A DNA stretch of 64,000 nt, taken from contig NZ_SGWI01000001.1 in the NCBI RefSeq assembly GCF_004519405.1, positions 682,001 to 746,000 on the forward strand, written 5' to 3'. Numbering within the stretch: position 1 is the first letter of the stretch; each line of letters opens with the position of its first letter. Below are positions 55,966-64,000 of this stretch, one piece after another. Source of the DNA: Pseudomonas sp. BCA17. Lineage in GTDB: Bacteria > Pseudomonadota > Gammaproteobacteria > Pseudomonadales > Pseudomonadaceae. A model generated the notes under the pieces. It ran no database searches. It was not told the origin of the DNA and saw only the letters and a list, made by a program, of their open reading frames with translations. Position numbers and translations under genes: made by a program.

Positions 55966-56101
55966 GGGACACTCGGTCGTCAGTTAGCGTGGCATGAAAC
56001 TACCGGGCCGAGGCCGTTGGCGATAGACACAGACCCGACGGTTTTGCGGGATACAGGTGCCTTCGCTTGTCAGGCAATCAAGTGCGGAGATTCCGTAGGG
56101 T

Positions 56102-56572
56102 TTAAACCGCAGCCAGCCGCTTCACCATCGGCACACACGCCAGCGTCAACCCCGACGGCGAGTGATACACCGCCTGCTCCTCGCCCACATACCCGCACGC
56201 ACGGTAGAAGCTTGCCGCGTTCAACGTGGCGTCCAGCACCACTTCTTCAATGGCCAGTTCCCGTGCCACTTTCTCCAGATGGTCGAGCATCGCCTTGCCG
56301 TACCCGCGCCCGGTGAAGGCCGGCAGCACGAACAGCGCGCCGACTTCATTTTTATCGAGGTCGAGCATACCGGTGGCGACCGGCTCACCGTTTACCCAAC
56401 CCAGGTAAAATGGCTTGTCCATCAACGCGCTGTAGCCGTCTTCGGCCGTGCCGCGTGTCCATAAGGCCATCTGCTCGGCACTGTAGGCTCCGATGCATTG
56501 ACCGCGAATGGCCTCGCGGCGAATCTCAAACGCGCGCTCGGCGTCGTCTGGCGTGGCTCGTTTTATTTCCAA
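56102..56572 (-). CDS. GNAT-family N-acetyltransferase
   Basis: A 156-residue acetyltransferase. Acetyl-CoA contacts are in LFVLPAFTGRGYGKAMLDHL (R/Q-x-x-G-x-G/A type) and a late NAASFYRACGYVGEE helix-strand. The acceptor substrate is unknown. Single gene. Confidence 0.88.
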   Translation of the reverse strand: MEIKRATPDDAERAFEIRREAIRGQCIGAYSAEQMALWTRGTAEDGYSALMDKPFYLGWVNGEPVATGMLDLDKNEVGALFVLPAFTGRGYGKAMLDHLEKVARELAIEEVVLDATLNAASFYRACGYVGEEQAVYHSPSGLTLACVPMVKRLAAV

Positions 56573-56749
56573 CCGTACACACTCCTTCCATGCCCCTAAA
56601 CGGCTATTAGCCCATTTGTGCTAATCGACCCTGTCTGCTCGCAGCGCTATATTCCGCAGCACTTCCAACGCTCTGCCAACACCGTGCCGTCAATGCGCGA
56701 GGGGTCGTTGCGCGTTGGAAAACCACAACAACCCCAAGGAAGACCTACC

Positions 56750-57082
56750 ATGAAACTCTACCCTCCCACGACTCGCTTCGCCCTGCTGGGTGCCTTGATC
56801 ATCGGCATCGCCGGTTGCAGCAACATCAAGCCAACCGAAGACCATCTCAAGACGCTGTCGGAAACCAATCTGGGTGAACCGGTCAAGCGTATTTCTAATG
56901 TGCGCAACGACTCCATGACGACCTATTACATCGCCAGCACCGCTAGCGGCGATTACAACTGCTCCGTGCCCAGCGGTGCCAGCGGCGGCATGTTTGCCGT
57001 GGCCAGCTTTGGCATGATGAAACCGGCCGCTTATTGCCAACCAAAAGGCGCTCGCGGCAATGGCTTGACGCCGTTTAACTAG
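56750..57082 (+). CDS. Small lipoprotein of unknown function
   Basis: A 110-residue protein with a lipoprotein signal: basic start, hydrophobic segment ending LIIGIAGC with the acylation Cys at residue 23. The mature part carries three more Cys-containing segments (YNCSVPSGASGG, YCQPKG) that could form a disulfide. No family recognised. ATG 56750 follows AAGGAAGA. Its 3' end overlaps the convergent kinase gene by eight bases. Confidence 0.8.
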   Translation: MKLYPPTTRFALLGALIIGIAGCSNIKPTEDHLKTLSETNLGEPVKRISNVRNDSMTTYYIASTASGDYNCSVPSGASGGMFAVASFGMMKPAAYCQPKGARGNGLTPFN

Positions 57083-58688
57083 TCACAGTCTGCTGGCTGA
57101 GGTCACGCAGGGCGCCGCGCAGTTCCGCCGGGCGTACCGGCTTGGAAAGAATCGCAATCTGGCGGTCGTGCAACGCGGCCTGGATTTTTTCCACATCATG
57201 CCCGGTGAGGATCAGCGCCGGGACTGCCCAGCCGCGCTGCGCCCGCAGGGCATCGATGCACTCGATACCCGTGGCATGGTTACCCAGGTCGTAGTCGGCG
57301 ACGATGATGTCGCAATCGCTGACCAAGTCGCGCCCTGACAATCGGGCCTGTACCTCGCACCCCCAGCGCTCCAGCAGGGCCTGGGTAGCGAGCAGCACGT
57401 TCTGATCATCTTCCACCAGGCAAACTTTCAAACCGGTCAGCAAGCCGACCTGTCGCGCTTCGTCGCGTGGTGCCGTCGCGTACGGCGCGGTTGCCACGGT
57501 CAGGCCATAAAGGCTCACGGAGGTGCCATGGCCAACCCGGGAACGCAGACTCACTTGTACCCCCATCAGTTGCCCCAGGCGCTTGACGATGGACAGCCCC
57601 AGGCCCACCCCTTCGACGTCTTTGTCACGCTGGTGGCGCACCCGGTAAAACTCTTCGAAGACCTTGGCAAGATGTTCCTCGGCAATCCCCCGGCCCCGAT
57701 CATGAATCTCCACCGCCAAGCCGCCTTCACGAATGCGCACGCCGATCAGTACAGGCCGATGCGCGCCGTATTTGAAGCAGTTGGACAGAACGTTCTGCAC
57801 CATCGTCGCCAACAGCGCCGGATCGACCAGCACCCAGTGATCGCAAGGTCGCAGTCGCAACTCCACACCGGCCCAACGCGCGGCCTCGGCATTCTGGCGC
57901 ACCAGGTCGGCAAGCAACTCGCCCAGGTTCACCGGCTGGTACTTGGGCAGCAGGCGGCCGTTGTCGAGCGTGTAGAGATCGAGAATCGAACGAAACAATT
58001 GCGAGACGTTGAGCAGCGAGCGGTCGATGTTATCCACCAGCCGCCGCTCTTCATCGCCCAGGCGGGATTCGCGCAGGCACGCCGTGAACAGGCCGATGGA
58101 GTGGATCGGCTGGCGCAAGTCGTGACTGGCCTGGGCGAGGAAGCGGGACTTTTCCAGATTGGCGGCGATGGCTTGCTCAGACGCCTTGCGTGTGCGCTCC
58201 AGCAGGATATGCGCGTAAACCGGGATCACTGTGCTGGTGATCATCAGCATCATCACCATGAAGGGCTGTGCCTGCCACACCGGCGTGAGCCGATACACGA
58301 TCAGCAGCGCCAGCAACGCCAATGCCGTGGCAATCGCCAGGTAGCGCGAGCCATAGCGCATGCCATTGCCCAGGTTGACCCACACCATCACGGCGTATAG
58401 CGGCAACGCCGCCTCGCCTCCCACCACCATGCCGAACGAGGTGCCGGTGTAGTCGTGAATCATGCCGAAAATCCGCCGCGCCGGGTAATGCCCCGGCCAC
58501 CGTGCGATCACTTGGCGCAAGGCAATGGAAGCCAGCAGGAACACCAGTATGTAGAGAATCACCGGCAGGTAGGTGTCCACCGACTGACCGGGCAGGAAGC
58601 CCAGCGCGCCGATGTACACGATAGCGATGCTGGCAACCACGATCCGCAGGTTGGCCTGGTCGAGTTCGGAGTTGGTCTCGGCACCCAT
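57075..58688 (-). CDS. Membrane hybrid sensor histidine kinase
   Basis: A 537-residue kinase with five or six N-terminal transmembrane helices (residues about 12-155) and no separate periplasmic sensor domain. Then HisKA with His189 in AQASHDLRQPIHSIG, HATPase (DRGRGI, GVGLGLSIV), and a C-terminal receiver with its Asp in IIVADYDLG. It is divergent from a NarL-type regulator gene, which is the likely partner. The adjacent amine-catabolism genes may be its targets. Confidence 0.9.
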   Translation of the reverse strand: MGAETNSELDQANLRIVVASIAIVYIGALGFLPGQSVDTYLPVILYILVFLLASIALRQVIARWPGHYPARRIFGMIHDYTGTSFGMVVGGEAALPLYAVMVWVNLGNGMRYGSRYLAIATALALLALLIVYRLTPVWQAQPFMVMMLMITSTVIPVYAHILLERTRKASEQAIAANLEKSRFLAQASHDLRQPIHSIGLFTACLRESRLGDEERRLVDNIDRSLLNVSQLFRSILDLYTLDNGRLLPKYQPVNLGELLADLVRQNAEAARWAGVELRLRPCDHWVLVDPALLATMVQNVLSNCFKYGAHRPVLIGVRIREGGLAVEIHDRGRGIAEEHLAKVFEEFYRVRHQRDKDVEGVGLGLSIVKRLGQLMGVQVSLRSRVGHGTSVSLYGLTVATAPYATAPRDEARQVGLLTGLKVCLVEDDQNVLLATQALLERWGCEVQARLSGRDLVSDCDIIVADYDLGNHATGIECIDALRAQRGWAVPALILTGHDVEKIQAALHDRQIAILSKPVRPAELRGALRDLSQQTVTS

Positions 58689-58802
58689 GGTTTACGTCCT
58701 TGTGCGGCAATCATCAAATCCAGCGGACACCCCAGGCAAGCCTCGGGCACGGTGGTAAGGTAGCATGCAACCGCACAACCTTGTTCCAGGCAGGAGCCTC
58801 TC

Positions 58803-59405
58803 ATGACCGCTCGCATCATCATCGCCGATGACCACCCGATGTTTCGCGAAGGCATGCTGCGCACCGTACAGCGCCTGCTGCCCGAGGCAATCGTGCAGGA
58901 AGCTGGCGACATGGAGGCCGTGCACAGGTTGACCCTCGAAGACGGCGACATCGATACCCTGATCCTCGACCTGCGTTTTCCGGGCCTGACCTGCCTGAGC
59001 CAGTTGGCCGACCTGCGTCAACAACTGCGTCGCACCACGTTGATCGTGGTGTCGATGGTGGACGACCCGGCGCTGATCGATCAGGTCATGGCGCTGGGTG
59101 CGGACGGTTTTATCGGCAAGAATATCGCCCCCGATGAGATCGGCCAGGCGCTGCTGGCGATCCGCGAAGGCGAGGTGCTGGTCAAGTTCGCACCTTCGGG
59201 GCTGTTGCCCCTCGACACCCATACCCTCACCGCCCGCCAGCAGGACGTACTGCGCCTGATCGCCCAGGGCAAGACCAACAAGGAAATCGCCAAAGCCCTG
59301 GCTATCTCGCCGTTTACCGTGCGTATCCATGTGTCGTCGCTGCTGCGCAGGCTGGATGTGCCCTCCCGTGCGGCCGCAGCGGTGAAGTACTCCGGGGAGT
59401 TCTAG
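58803..59405 (+). CDS. NarL/FixJ-family response regulator
   Basis: A 200-residue DNA-binding regulator. The receiver has the acidic pair D9-D10 and phospho-acceptor Asp56 in LILDLRFPG; the Lys of the switch region is in GFIGKN. The C-terminal LuxR helix-turn-helix reads LTARQQDVLRLIAQGKTNKE, then AISPFTVRIHVSSLLRRL. It starts 114 bases from the divergent kinase and ends 11 bases before the convergent aldehyde dehydrogenase gene. Confidence 0.92.
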   Translation: MTARIIIADDHPMFREGMLRTVQRLLPEAIVQEAGDMEAVHRLTLEDGDIDTLILDLRFPGLTCLSQLADLRQQLRRTTLIVVSMVDDPALIDQVMALGADGFIGKNIAPDEIGQALLAIREGEVLVKFAPSGLLPLDTHTLTARQQDVLRLIAQGKTNKEIAKALAISPFTVRIHVSSLLRRLDVPSRAAAAVKYSGEF

Positions 59406-59416
59406 GACAGCTTGAA

Positions 59417-60907
59417 CTACCGCAGCTGGAACCAGGTGGTTTTCAGCTGCGTATACTTGTCAAAAGCATGCAGGGACAGATCACGCCCAAACCCCGACTG
59501 CTTACCCCCACCGAACGGCACCGTGACATCCAGGGCGTCGACCGTATTGACCGACACCGTACCGGCATTCAAGGCCCGGGCCACACGGTGCGCGCGGTTG
59601 AGGTCATCACTCCATACCGAGGCGGCCAGACCGTAGAGGCTGTCGTTGGCTTGCTGTACCGCCTCCTCTTCAGTATCGAAAGCGGTGATGGCCAGCACCG
59701 GGCCGAACACTTCATCACGGGAGAGCGCCATGTGTCGGGTCACATCGGCAAAAATGGTCGGCTGGATAAAGTTGGAGGCCCCATTGATGATCATCTGTTC
59801 GCCACCGCACAGCAACCTGGCACCCTCGCCGTGGGCCTGGCTGATGGCTTTCATGATGCGCGCGGTCTGCTCGCCGTCAACGATGGCGCCGGCTGCGCTG
59901 CGGGGGTTCAGCGGATCACCCGGCATCCAGGCGCGCGATTTGGCAATCACACGTTCAACGAACTCGTCATGGATGGAACGTTGTACGAACAACCGGGAGT
60001 TGGCCGAACACACCTCACCCTGGTTGAAGAAAATGCCAAAGGCGGCCTTCTGCGCCGCCAAGTCCAGATCCTGGCAGTCGTCGAACACCAGGTTCGGGCT
60101 CTTGCCACCGCACTCCAGCCACACCTGCTTGAGGTTGGATTGAGCGGAATATTGCATGAAGTATTTGCCGACCTGCGTCGACCCGGTGAACACCAGGCCG
60201 TCCACGTCCGGGTGCAGCCCCAAAGCCTTGCCGGCGCTTTCGCCGAGGCCCGGCACCACGTTCAACACACCTTCAGGAATACCCGCCTCCAGCGCCAGTT
60301 GGGCCAGGCGCAGAGCGGAAAACGGCGATTGCTCAGCGGGTTTAAGTACCACGCTGTTACCGGCAGCCAACGCCGGCGCCAGCTTCCAGGCCGCCATGTC
60401 CAAGGGAAAATTCCACGGCACCACCGCCGCAATCACGCCCAGTGCTTCGCGGGTAATGGTCGCCAGCGCATTGTGTGCCGTGGGCGCGACTTGGTCGTAG
60501 AGCTTGTCGAGGGCTTCGCCGTACCAGGCGAACACATTGGCTGCGCCAGGCACATCCACGTTGTAGGCATCCATCACCGGCTTACCCATGTTCAACGAAT
60601 CGAGCAGCGCCAACTCTTCGCGGTGGGTCATCAGCAACTCGGAAAGCCTGATCATGATTTTTTTGCGCTCCCCCGGTGACATGCGCCGCCAAGGCCCGCG
60701 GTCGAAGGTCTGGCGTGCACTGTGCACAGCCTGATCAACCTCCGCTTCGCCACAGGCCGCCACACGTGCCAACAACTGGTTCGTGGCTGGGTTGATGCAG
60801 TCGAAGGTAGCTCCGCAGGCTGCGCTTACGGCCCGGCCTGCGATCAAGGCGGTATCGATGAACGTCTGGCGGGCAACACGCTGTTGCCAGTAGTTAAGAT
60901 CAAGCAC
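59417..60907 (-). CDS. Aldehyde dehydrogenase (amine-catabolism type, PuuC-like)
   Basis: NAD(P)+-dependent oxidation of an aldehyde made by the aminotransferase encoded in the same cluster. The 496 residues have the catalytic Glu in LECGGKSPN (about residue 265) and catalytic Cys in NQGEVCSANSR (about 300). The overall look (DLNYWQQRVARQTFIDTAL start) resembles gamma-glutamyl-aminobutyraldehyde dehydrogenase. It is followed by the permease gene 36 bases upstream, so cotranscribed. Confidence 0.9.
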   Translation of the reverse strand: MLDLNYWQQRVARQTFIDTALIAGRAVSAACGATFDCINPATNQLLARVAACGEAEVDQAVHSARQTFDRGPWRRMSPGERKKIMIRLSELLMTHREELALLDSLNMGKPVMDAYNVDVPGAANVFAWYGEALDKLYDQVAPTAHNALATITREALGVIAAVVPWNFPLDMAAWKLAPALAAGNSVVLKPAEQSPFSALRLAQLALEAGIPEGVLNVVPGLGESAGKALGLHPDVDGLVFTGSTQVGKYFMQYSAQSNLKQVWLECGGKSPNLVFDDCQDLDLAAQKAAFGIFFNQGEVCSANSRLFVQRSIHDEFVERVIAKSRAWMPGDPLNPRSAAGAIVDGEQTARIMKAISQAHGEGARLLCGGEQMIINGASNFIQPTIFADVTRHMALSRDEVFGPVLAITAFDTEEEAVQQANDSLYGLAASVWSDDLNRAHRVARALNAGTVSVNTVDALDVTVPFGGGKQSGFGRDLSLHAFDKYTQLKTTWFQLR

Positions 60908-60943
60908 GGTGTACTCCCGATGAAGGTCTAGGGATAAGAAGGG

Positions 60944-62323
60944 TTATTCAGCGATCTGCAGTTCCGGCATCTTCACACTCAGGCCCCGCGTAATACCGAG
61001 CAAACACACGAGCCCAAGCCCCATCCAGCACAAACCGATGGTCAAGGACAGGCCCGACAGGCTGGTCCACAACCACAACGTGCTGAGGAACCCCAGGGCC
61101 GGCAGCGCGGCGTATAGCAGGTAGTTCCGAGCGCCGCGCAACTTCTGGTCAATCAGGTAATGCTTGATCACTGCCAGGTTCACCGCCGAAAACGCGAACA
61201 ACGCCCCGAAGCTGATCATGTTGGCCACAGTGTCCAGCGTGATGAACAGGGCAATCAACGAGAACAGGCTGACCAGCATGATCGCCGTGGCAGGCACACG
61301 CTTTTTCGTCACCAGTTTGCCGAGTACCCGGGGCAGCGCGCCGTCGCGGCCCATGGCGAACAACACCCGCGACACGCTGGCCTGGGAAACCATCGCCGAG
61401 GCAAAACAGCCGGCCACGTAGGTGGCGGTAAAAGCGGTCACCAGCAGCTCGCCCCCCACGCGACGCATGACGTCCACCGAGGCGGAATCCGGATCGACGA
61501 AGCTGTTCCATTCGGGAAAAACCATTTGGGCAAAATACGAAACCAGCAGGAACAACAGGCCGCCGAATAGCGACACCACCATAATCGCGAGCGGAATAGT
61601 GCGTCGCGGGTCGGGGGTTTCCTCAGCCATGGTCGACACGGCATCGAAGCCGAGAAACGACAGGCACAGCACCGCCGCGCCCGCCATGATCAATGGCGCG
61701 CTGAAGCCGTCGTGGTGGAACGGCGCGAGCAACGCAACAGGTGCGGACTGCTCGTTGAGGGTGCGCACCGACAACGCCACGAACACCACAATGAACACTA
61801 ACTGAGCCACAATCAGTATCCAGTTGACCCGGGTGATGGATTCGATACCGACCAGGTTAAGGGCGGTCACCAGGGCAATGGAGCCGAGCACCCATACGGC
61901 CGTAGGCACCCCGGGGAAGTATTCGGTCAGGTAGATACCAATCAGCAAGTAACTGAGCAGCGGCAAGAAGATGTAGTCGAGCAACAAGGTCCAGCCGGCG
62001 ATGAAGCCGAAATAAGCGCCAAACGCTTTGCGTGTATAGGAATAAACCGAGCCGGAATACGGATGCGCCTGGACCATACGCCCATAGCTGTACGCCGTGA
62101 GCAGCATCGCGGCTAGGGTCAGCATATAGGCGGTCGGCAAATGGCCCTTGGTCATCTGGGTCACAAGCCCATAGGTGGTAAACACCGCCAGCGGCACCAT
62201 ATACGCGAGCCCGAAAAGCACCAGCCCGACCAGGCCCAGGGGCTGGCGAAAGCGGCGGGACGATGCGGATTTGGCTGAGGCGTGGTGGGCGGGTGTATCG
62301 GTCACGTTTGTTATTGTATTCAT
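60944..62323 (-). CDS. APC-superfamily amino-acid/polyamine permease
   Basis: A 459-residue inner-membrane carrier with about 12 helices. FRQPLGLVGLVLFGLAYMVPLAV is the APC start; GFDAVSTMAEETPDPRRTIP is the conserved helix 6-7 region. It should import the amine substrate of this cluster, by analogy with PuuP/PotE-type permeases. It lies between the aldehyde dehydrogenase and aminotransferase genes. Confidence 0.9.
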   Translation of the reverse strand: MNTITNVTDTPAHHASAKSASSRRFRQPLGLVGLVLFGLAYMVPLAVFTTYGLVTQMTKGHLPTAYMLTLAAMLLTAYSYGRMVQAHPYSGSVYSYTRKAFGAYFGFIAGWTLLLDYIFLPLLSYLLIGIYLTEYFPGVPTAVWVLGSIALVTALNLVGIESITRVNWILIVAQLVFIVVFVALSVRTLNEQSAPVALLAPFHHDGFSAPLIMAGAAVLCLSFLGFDAVSTMAEETPDPRRTIPLAIMVVSLFGGLLFLLVSYFAQMVFPEWNSFVDPDSASVDVMRRVGGELLVTAFTATYVAGCFASAMVSQASVSRVLFAMGRDGALPRVLGKLVTKKRVPATAIMLVSLFSLIALFITLDTVANMISFGALFAFSAVNLAVIKHYLIDQKLRGARNYLLYAALPALGFLSTLWLWTSLSGLSLTIGLCWMGLGLVCLLGITRGLSVKMPELQIAE

Positions 62324-62440
62324 GGGTGACTCCTGGAAATGGATGCAGGGCGTCGCGGCAAGCGATCACGTCGCTACCGTTCAGGCCTTGTCTGATGGAG
62401 GTTGCCCGCCACCCCGGCCCGGGGTAGTGGGCAGGTCACT

Positions 62441-63823
62441 TCACAGTTTTCCCGCGATCCTTGCGGTGCGGTCGACCGCGATACGGGTCTTGTCGACCAA
62501 CTCGTCCAACTCCGCGCGCGTGGCTACCAGGGCCGGCGCCATGATCATGCGCCCGAGGGTCGAGCGAATGATCACGCCCTCTTCAAAACCAAAGGTGCGG
62601 CATTGCCAGGCCAGATCGTTTTCATTGTCGAAGCGTTTGCGCGTGCCTTTGTCCTCGGCAAACTGCAAGGCCGCGAGCAGGCCCGTGCCCTGGATCTCGC
62701 CAATCAGTGGATGGTTGCCGAACGCCTCGCGCAGGATCTTCTGCAAATACGGCCCGGTGTCGTCCTTCACCTGGCGCACGATGCCTTCATCCCGCAGCGC
62801 CTTGAGATTGGCCAACGCCACCGCCGCCGCCACCGGATGCCCGGAATAGGTCAGGCCGTGGGCAAACACGCCACCGCGCTCCACCAAGGCGTCGGCAATG
62901 CGTTTGCTCAATACCAGGCCGCCCATGGGCAGGTAACCGGAGGTCAGGCCCTTGGCAATCGCCAACGTATCCGGCTCGAAACCAAAGTGTTGATGGGCGA
63001 ACCACTCGCCGGTGCGGCCAAACCCACCAATCACCTCATCAGCGCAGAGCAGCACATCGTATTGCCGGCAAATGCGCTGGATCTCGGGCCAGTAGCTTTG
63101 CGGCGGGAAAATCATGCCACCTGCGCCCTGGAACGGTTCGGCGACAAAACCCGCAACGTTCTCAGCACCCAGCTCCAGAATTTTTTCTTCCAGTTGCAAG
63201 GCACAGCGACGGCCGAATTCGGTCGGCGTCAGGTCGCCGCCATAGGCGTACCAATAGGGTTCGTCGATGTGCGCCACGTCAGGCACCAGACCGCCCATCT
63301 CGTGCATGAACTTCATACCGCCCAATGCCGACGCTGCCAGGGTGGAGCCGTGATAACCGTTCCAGCGCCCAATCATGATCTTTTTCTGCGGCTGACCGAC
63401 CACTTGCCAGTAGCGGCGCACGGTCCGGATCAATACCTCGTTGGCCTCGGAACCCGAGTTGGTGTAGATCACGTGGCTGTAGTGTCCAGGCAGCAGGCTG
63501 AACAGCAGTTCCGACAGCTCGATCACCGCCGGGTGGGTGGTATGAAAGAACATGTTGTAGTACGCCAGTTGATCCATCTGCGTGGCAGCGGCAGCTGTCA
63601 GATCCTTGCGGCCATAGCCCAACTGGGTGCACCACAAACCAGACATGCCGTCCAGGTAACGCTGGCCTTCACTGTCCCACAAATACAGGCCTTCACCGCG
63701 CACCATCACACGCGGGCCTTCGGCATTCAGCGTCTTCTGGTCGACAAAGGCATGAATATGATGGGCCGCATCCGCCTTCTGATAGTCCTCGGTTCGGCGT
63801 TGCAGCTGTGCGGATAGGTTCAT
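62441..63823 (-). CDS. Class III (omega) aminotransferase, probable putrescine/amine-pyruvate transaminase
   Basis: PLP enzyme of 460 residues that transfers the amino group of an amine to an oxo acid. The PLP lysine lies in LAIAKGLTSGYLPMGG, and LCADEVIGGFGRTGEWFAHQ is the cofactor-binding Asp motif. YNMFFHTTHPAVIELSELL and GRWNGYHGSTLAASALGG are typical of the SpuC-like group. With the aldehyde dehydrogenase and APC permease it forms a complete short amine-degradation route. The exact amine (putrescine, cadaverine or other) is not visible. Confidence 0.9.
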   Translation of the reverse strand: MNLSAQLQRRTEDYQKADAAHHIHAFVDQKTLNAEGPRVMVRGEGLYLWDSEGQRYLDGMSGLWCTQLGYGRKDLTAAAATQMDQLAYYNMFFHTTHPAVIELSELLFSLLPGHYSHVIYTNSGSEANEVLIRTVRRYWQVVGQPQKKIMIGRWNGYHGSTLAASALGGMKFMHEMGGLVPDVAHIDEPYWYAYGGDLTPTEFGRRCALQLEEKILELGAENVAGFVAEPFQGAGGMIFPPQSYWPEIQRICRQYDVLLCADEVIGGFGRTGEWFAHQHFGFEPDTLAIAKGLTSGYLPMGGLVLSKRIADALVERGGVFAHGLTYSGHPVAAAVALANLKALRDEGIVRQVKDDTGPYLQKILREAFGNHPLIGEIQGTGLLAALQFAEDKGTRKRFDNENDLAWQCRTFGFEEGVIIRSTLGRMIMAPALVATRAELDELVDKTRIAVDRTARIAGKL

Positions 63824-63869
63824 GGTTTTTCTCTCTTATTAGTGATAACGCAAGGGGGAGCAATGCCGC

Positions 63870-64000
63870 TCAGCGGCGCTTGCTCAGGTAACTTTCCAAA
63901 GGATCTTTGCTCAGCACGCCCTGGGCTACGGCCAGCGAGTCGATAAACAAGGCAAACAGCTCTGACTGCGCGCCGATATCGAGCTTGGTGTAAATGTGTT
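63870..64000 (-). CDS. LuxR-family regulator, C-terminal end only (cut by window edge)
   Basis: The minus-strand frame reads IYTKLDIGAQSELFALFIDSL and ends at a TGA at 63870-63872. This is the last helix of a LuxR/NarL helix-turn-helix followed by a short tail. The gene runs beyond 64000, so length and N-terminal domain are unknown. It lies directly before the aminotransferase gene and may control the amine cluster. Confidence 0.8.
   Translation of the reverse strand, partial: HIYTKLDIGAQSELFALFIDSLAVAQGVLSKDPLESYLSKRR

Overview
The window looks like core chromosome of a fluorescent pseudomonad (Pseudomonas fluorescens group). The evidence is the high-GC coding style, an OprD-family porin, a lexA2-imuA-imuB-dnaE2 cassette, an HbcR-type hydroxybutyrate locus and many short palindromic intergenic repeats of the 'GAGGGAGCTTGCTCCC' and 'GTAGGAGCGAGC' kinds that are typical of this group. 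Names rest on motifs and remembered family features; no database search was possible. I see no rRNA or tRNA genes, no CRISPR array, no insertion sequence and no prophage. Codon use looks uniform, so there is no obvious acquired island.

Layout: 0-6 kb, a parvulin and a YejABEF-type peptide ABC importer. 6-12 kb, a 3-hydroxybutyrate/acetoacetate locus: sigma54 activator, GntP-type permease, dehydrogenase and acetoacetate-CoA ligase, with a visible -24/-12 promoter and three upstream palindromes. 12-15 kb, a hybrid sensor kinase and a second parvulin. 15-21.5 kb, one minus-strand catabolic cluster: a polar amino-acid ABC importer, a RidA, an IclR regulator, a fold-III PLP deaminase and 2-keto-3-deoxygluconate kinase. 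Together these are best explained as D-glucosaminate (2-amino-2-deoxy-gluconate) utilisation feeding the Entner-Doudoroff pathway. 21.8-35 kb, housekeeping and small-protein genes: thioredoxin-like, TerC/CBS, SohB, phosphatase, SCP2, a family-63-like glycosidase, an OprD porin, HglS/YdcJ and a transketolase.

35.4-45.5 kb, a minus-strand DNA-damage block: lexA2, imuA, imuB, dnaE2, then a hybrid histidine kinase overlapping a UvrA paralogue by four bases. The LexA2 operator, a good sigma70 promoter and the lexA2 start region overlap. 45.5-53.8 kb, assorted genes: NudK, a diguanylate cyclase, a lipoprotein hydrolase, a lactate-dehydrogenase-like flavoenzyme, a DeoR regulator, a small DUF72/HhH operon and a PfpI protein. 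53.9-55.5 kb, a copper-handling group (DUF2946, SCO, PCuAC). 57-64 kb, a hybrid kinase and NarL-type regulator beside an amine-catabolism module (aldehyde dehydrogenase, APC permease, class III aminotransferase, and a LuxR-type regulator cut by the window end).

The most interesting items are the D-glucosaminate hypothesis with its promoter and operator, the HbcR enhancer triplet, the extension of the SOS mutagenesis block by a kinase-UvrA2 pair, a small reading frame with its Shine-Dalgarno in a hairpin just before terC, and two copies of a cloverleaf-shaped intergenic repeat.
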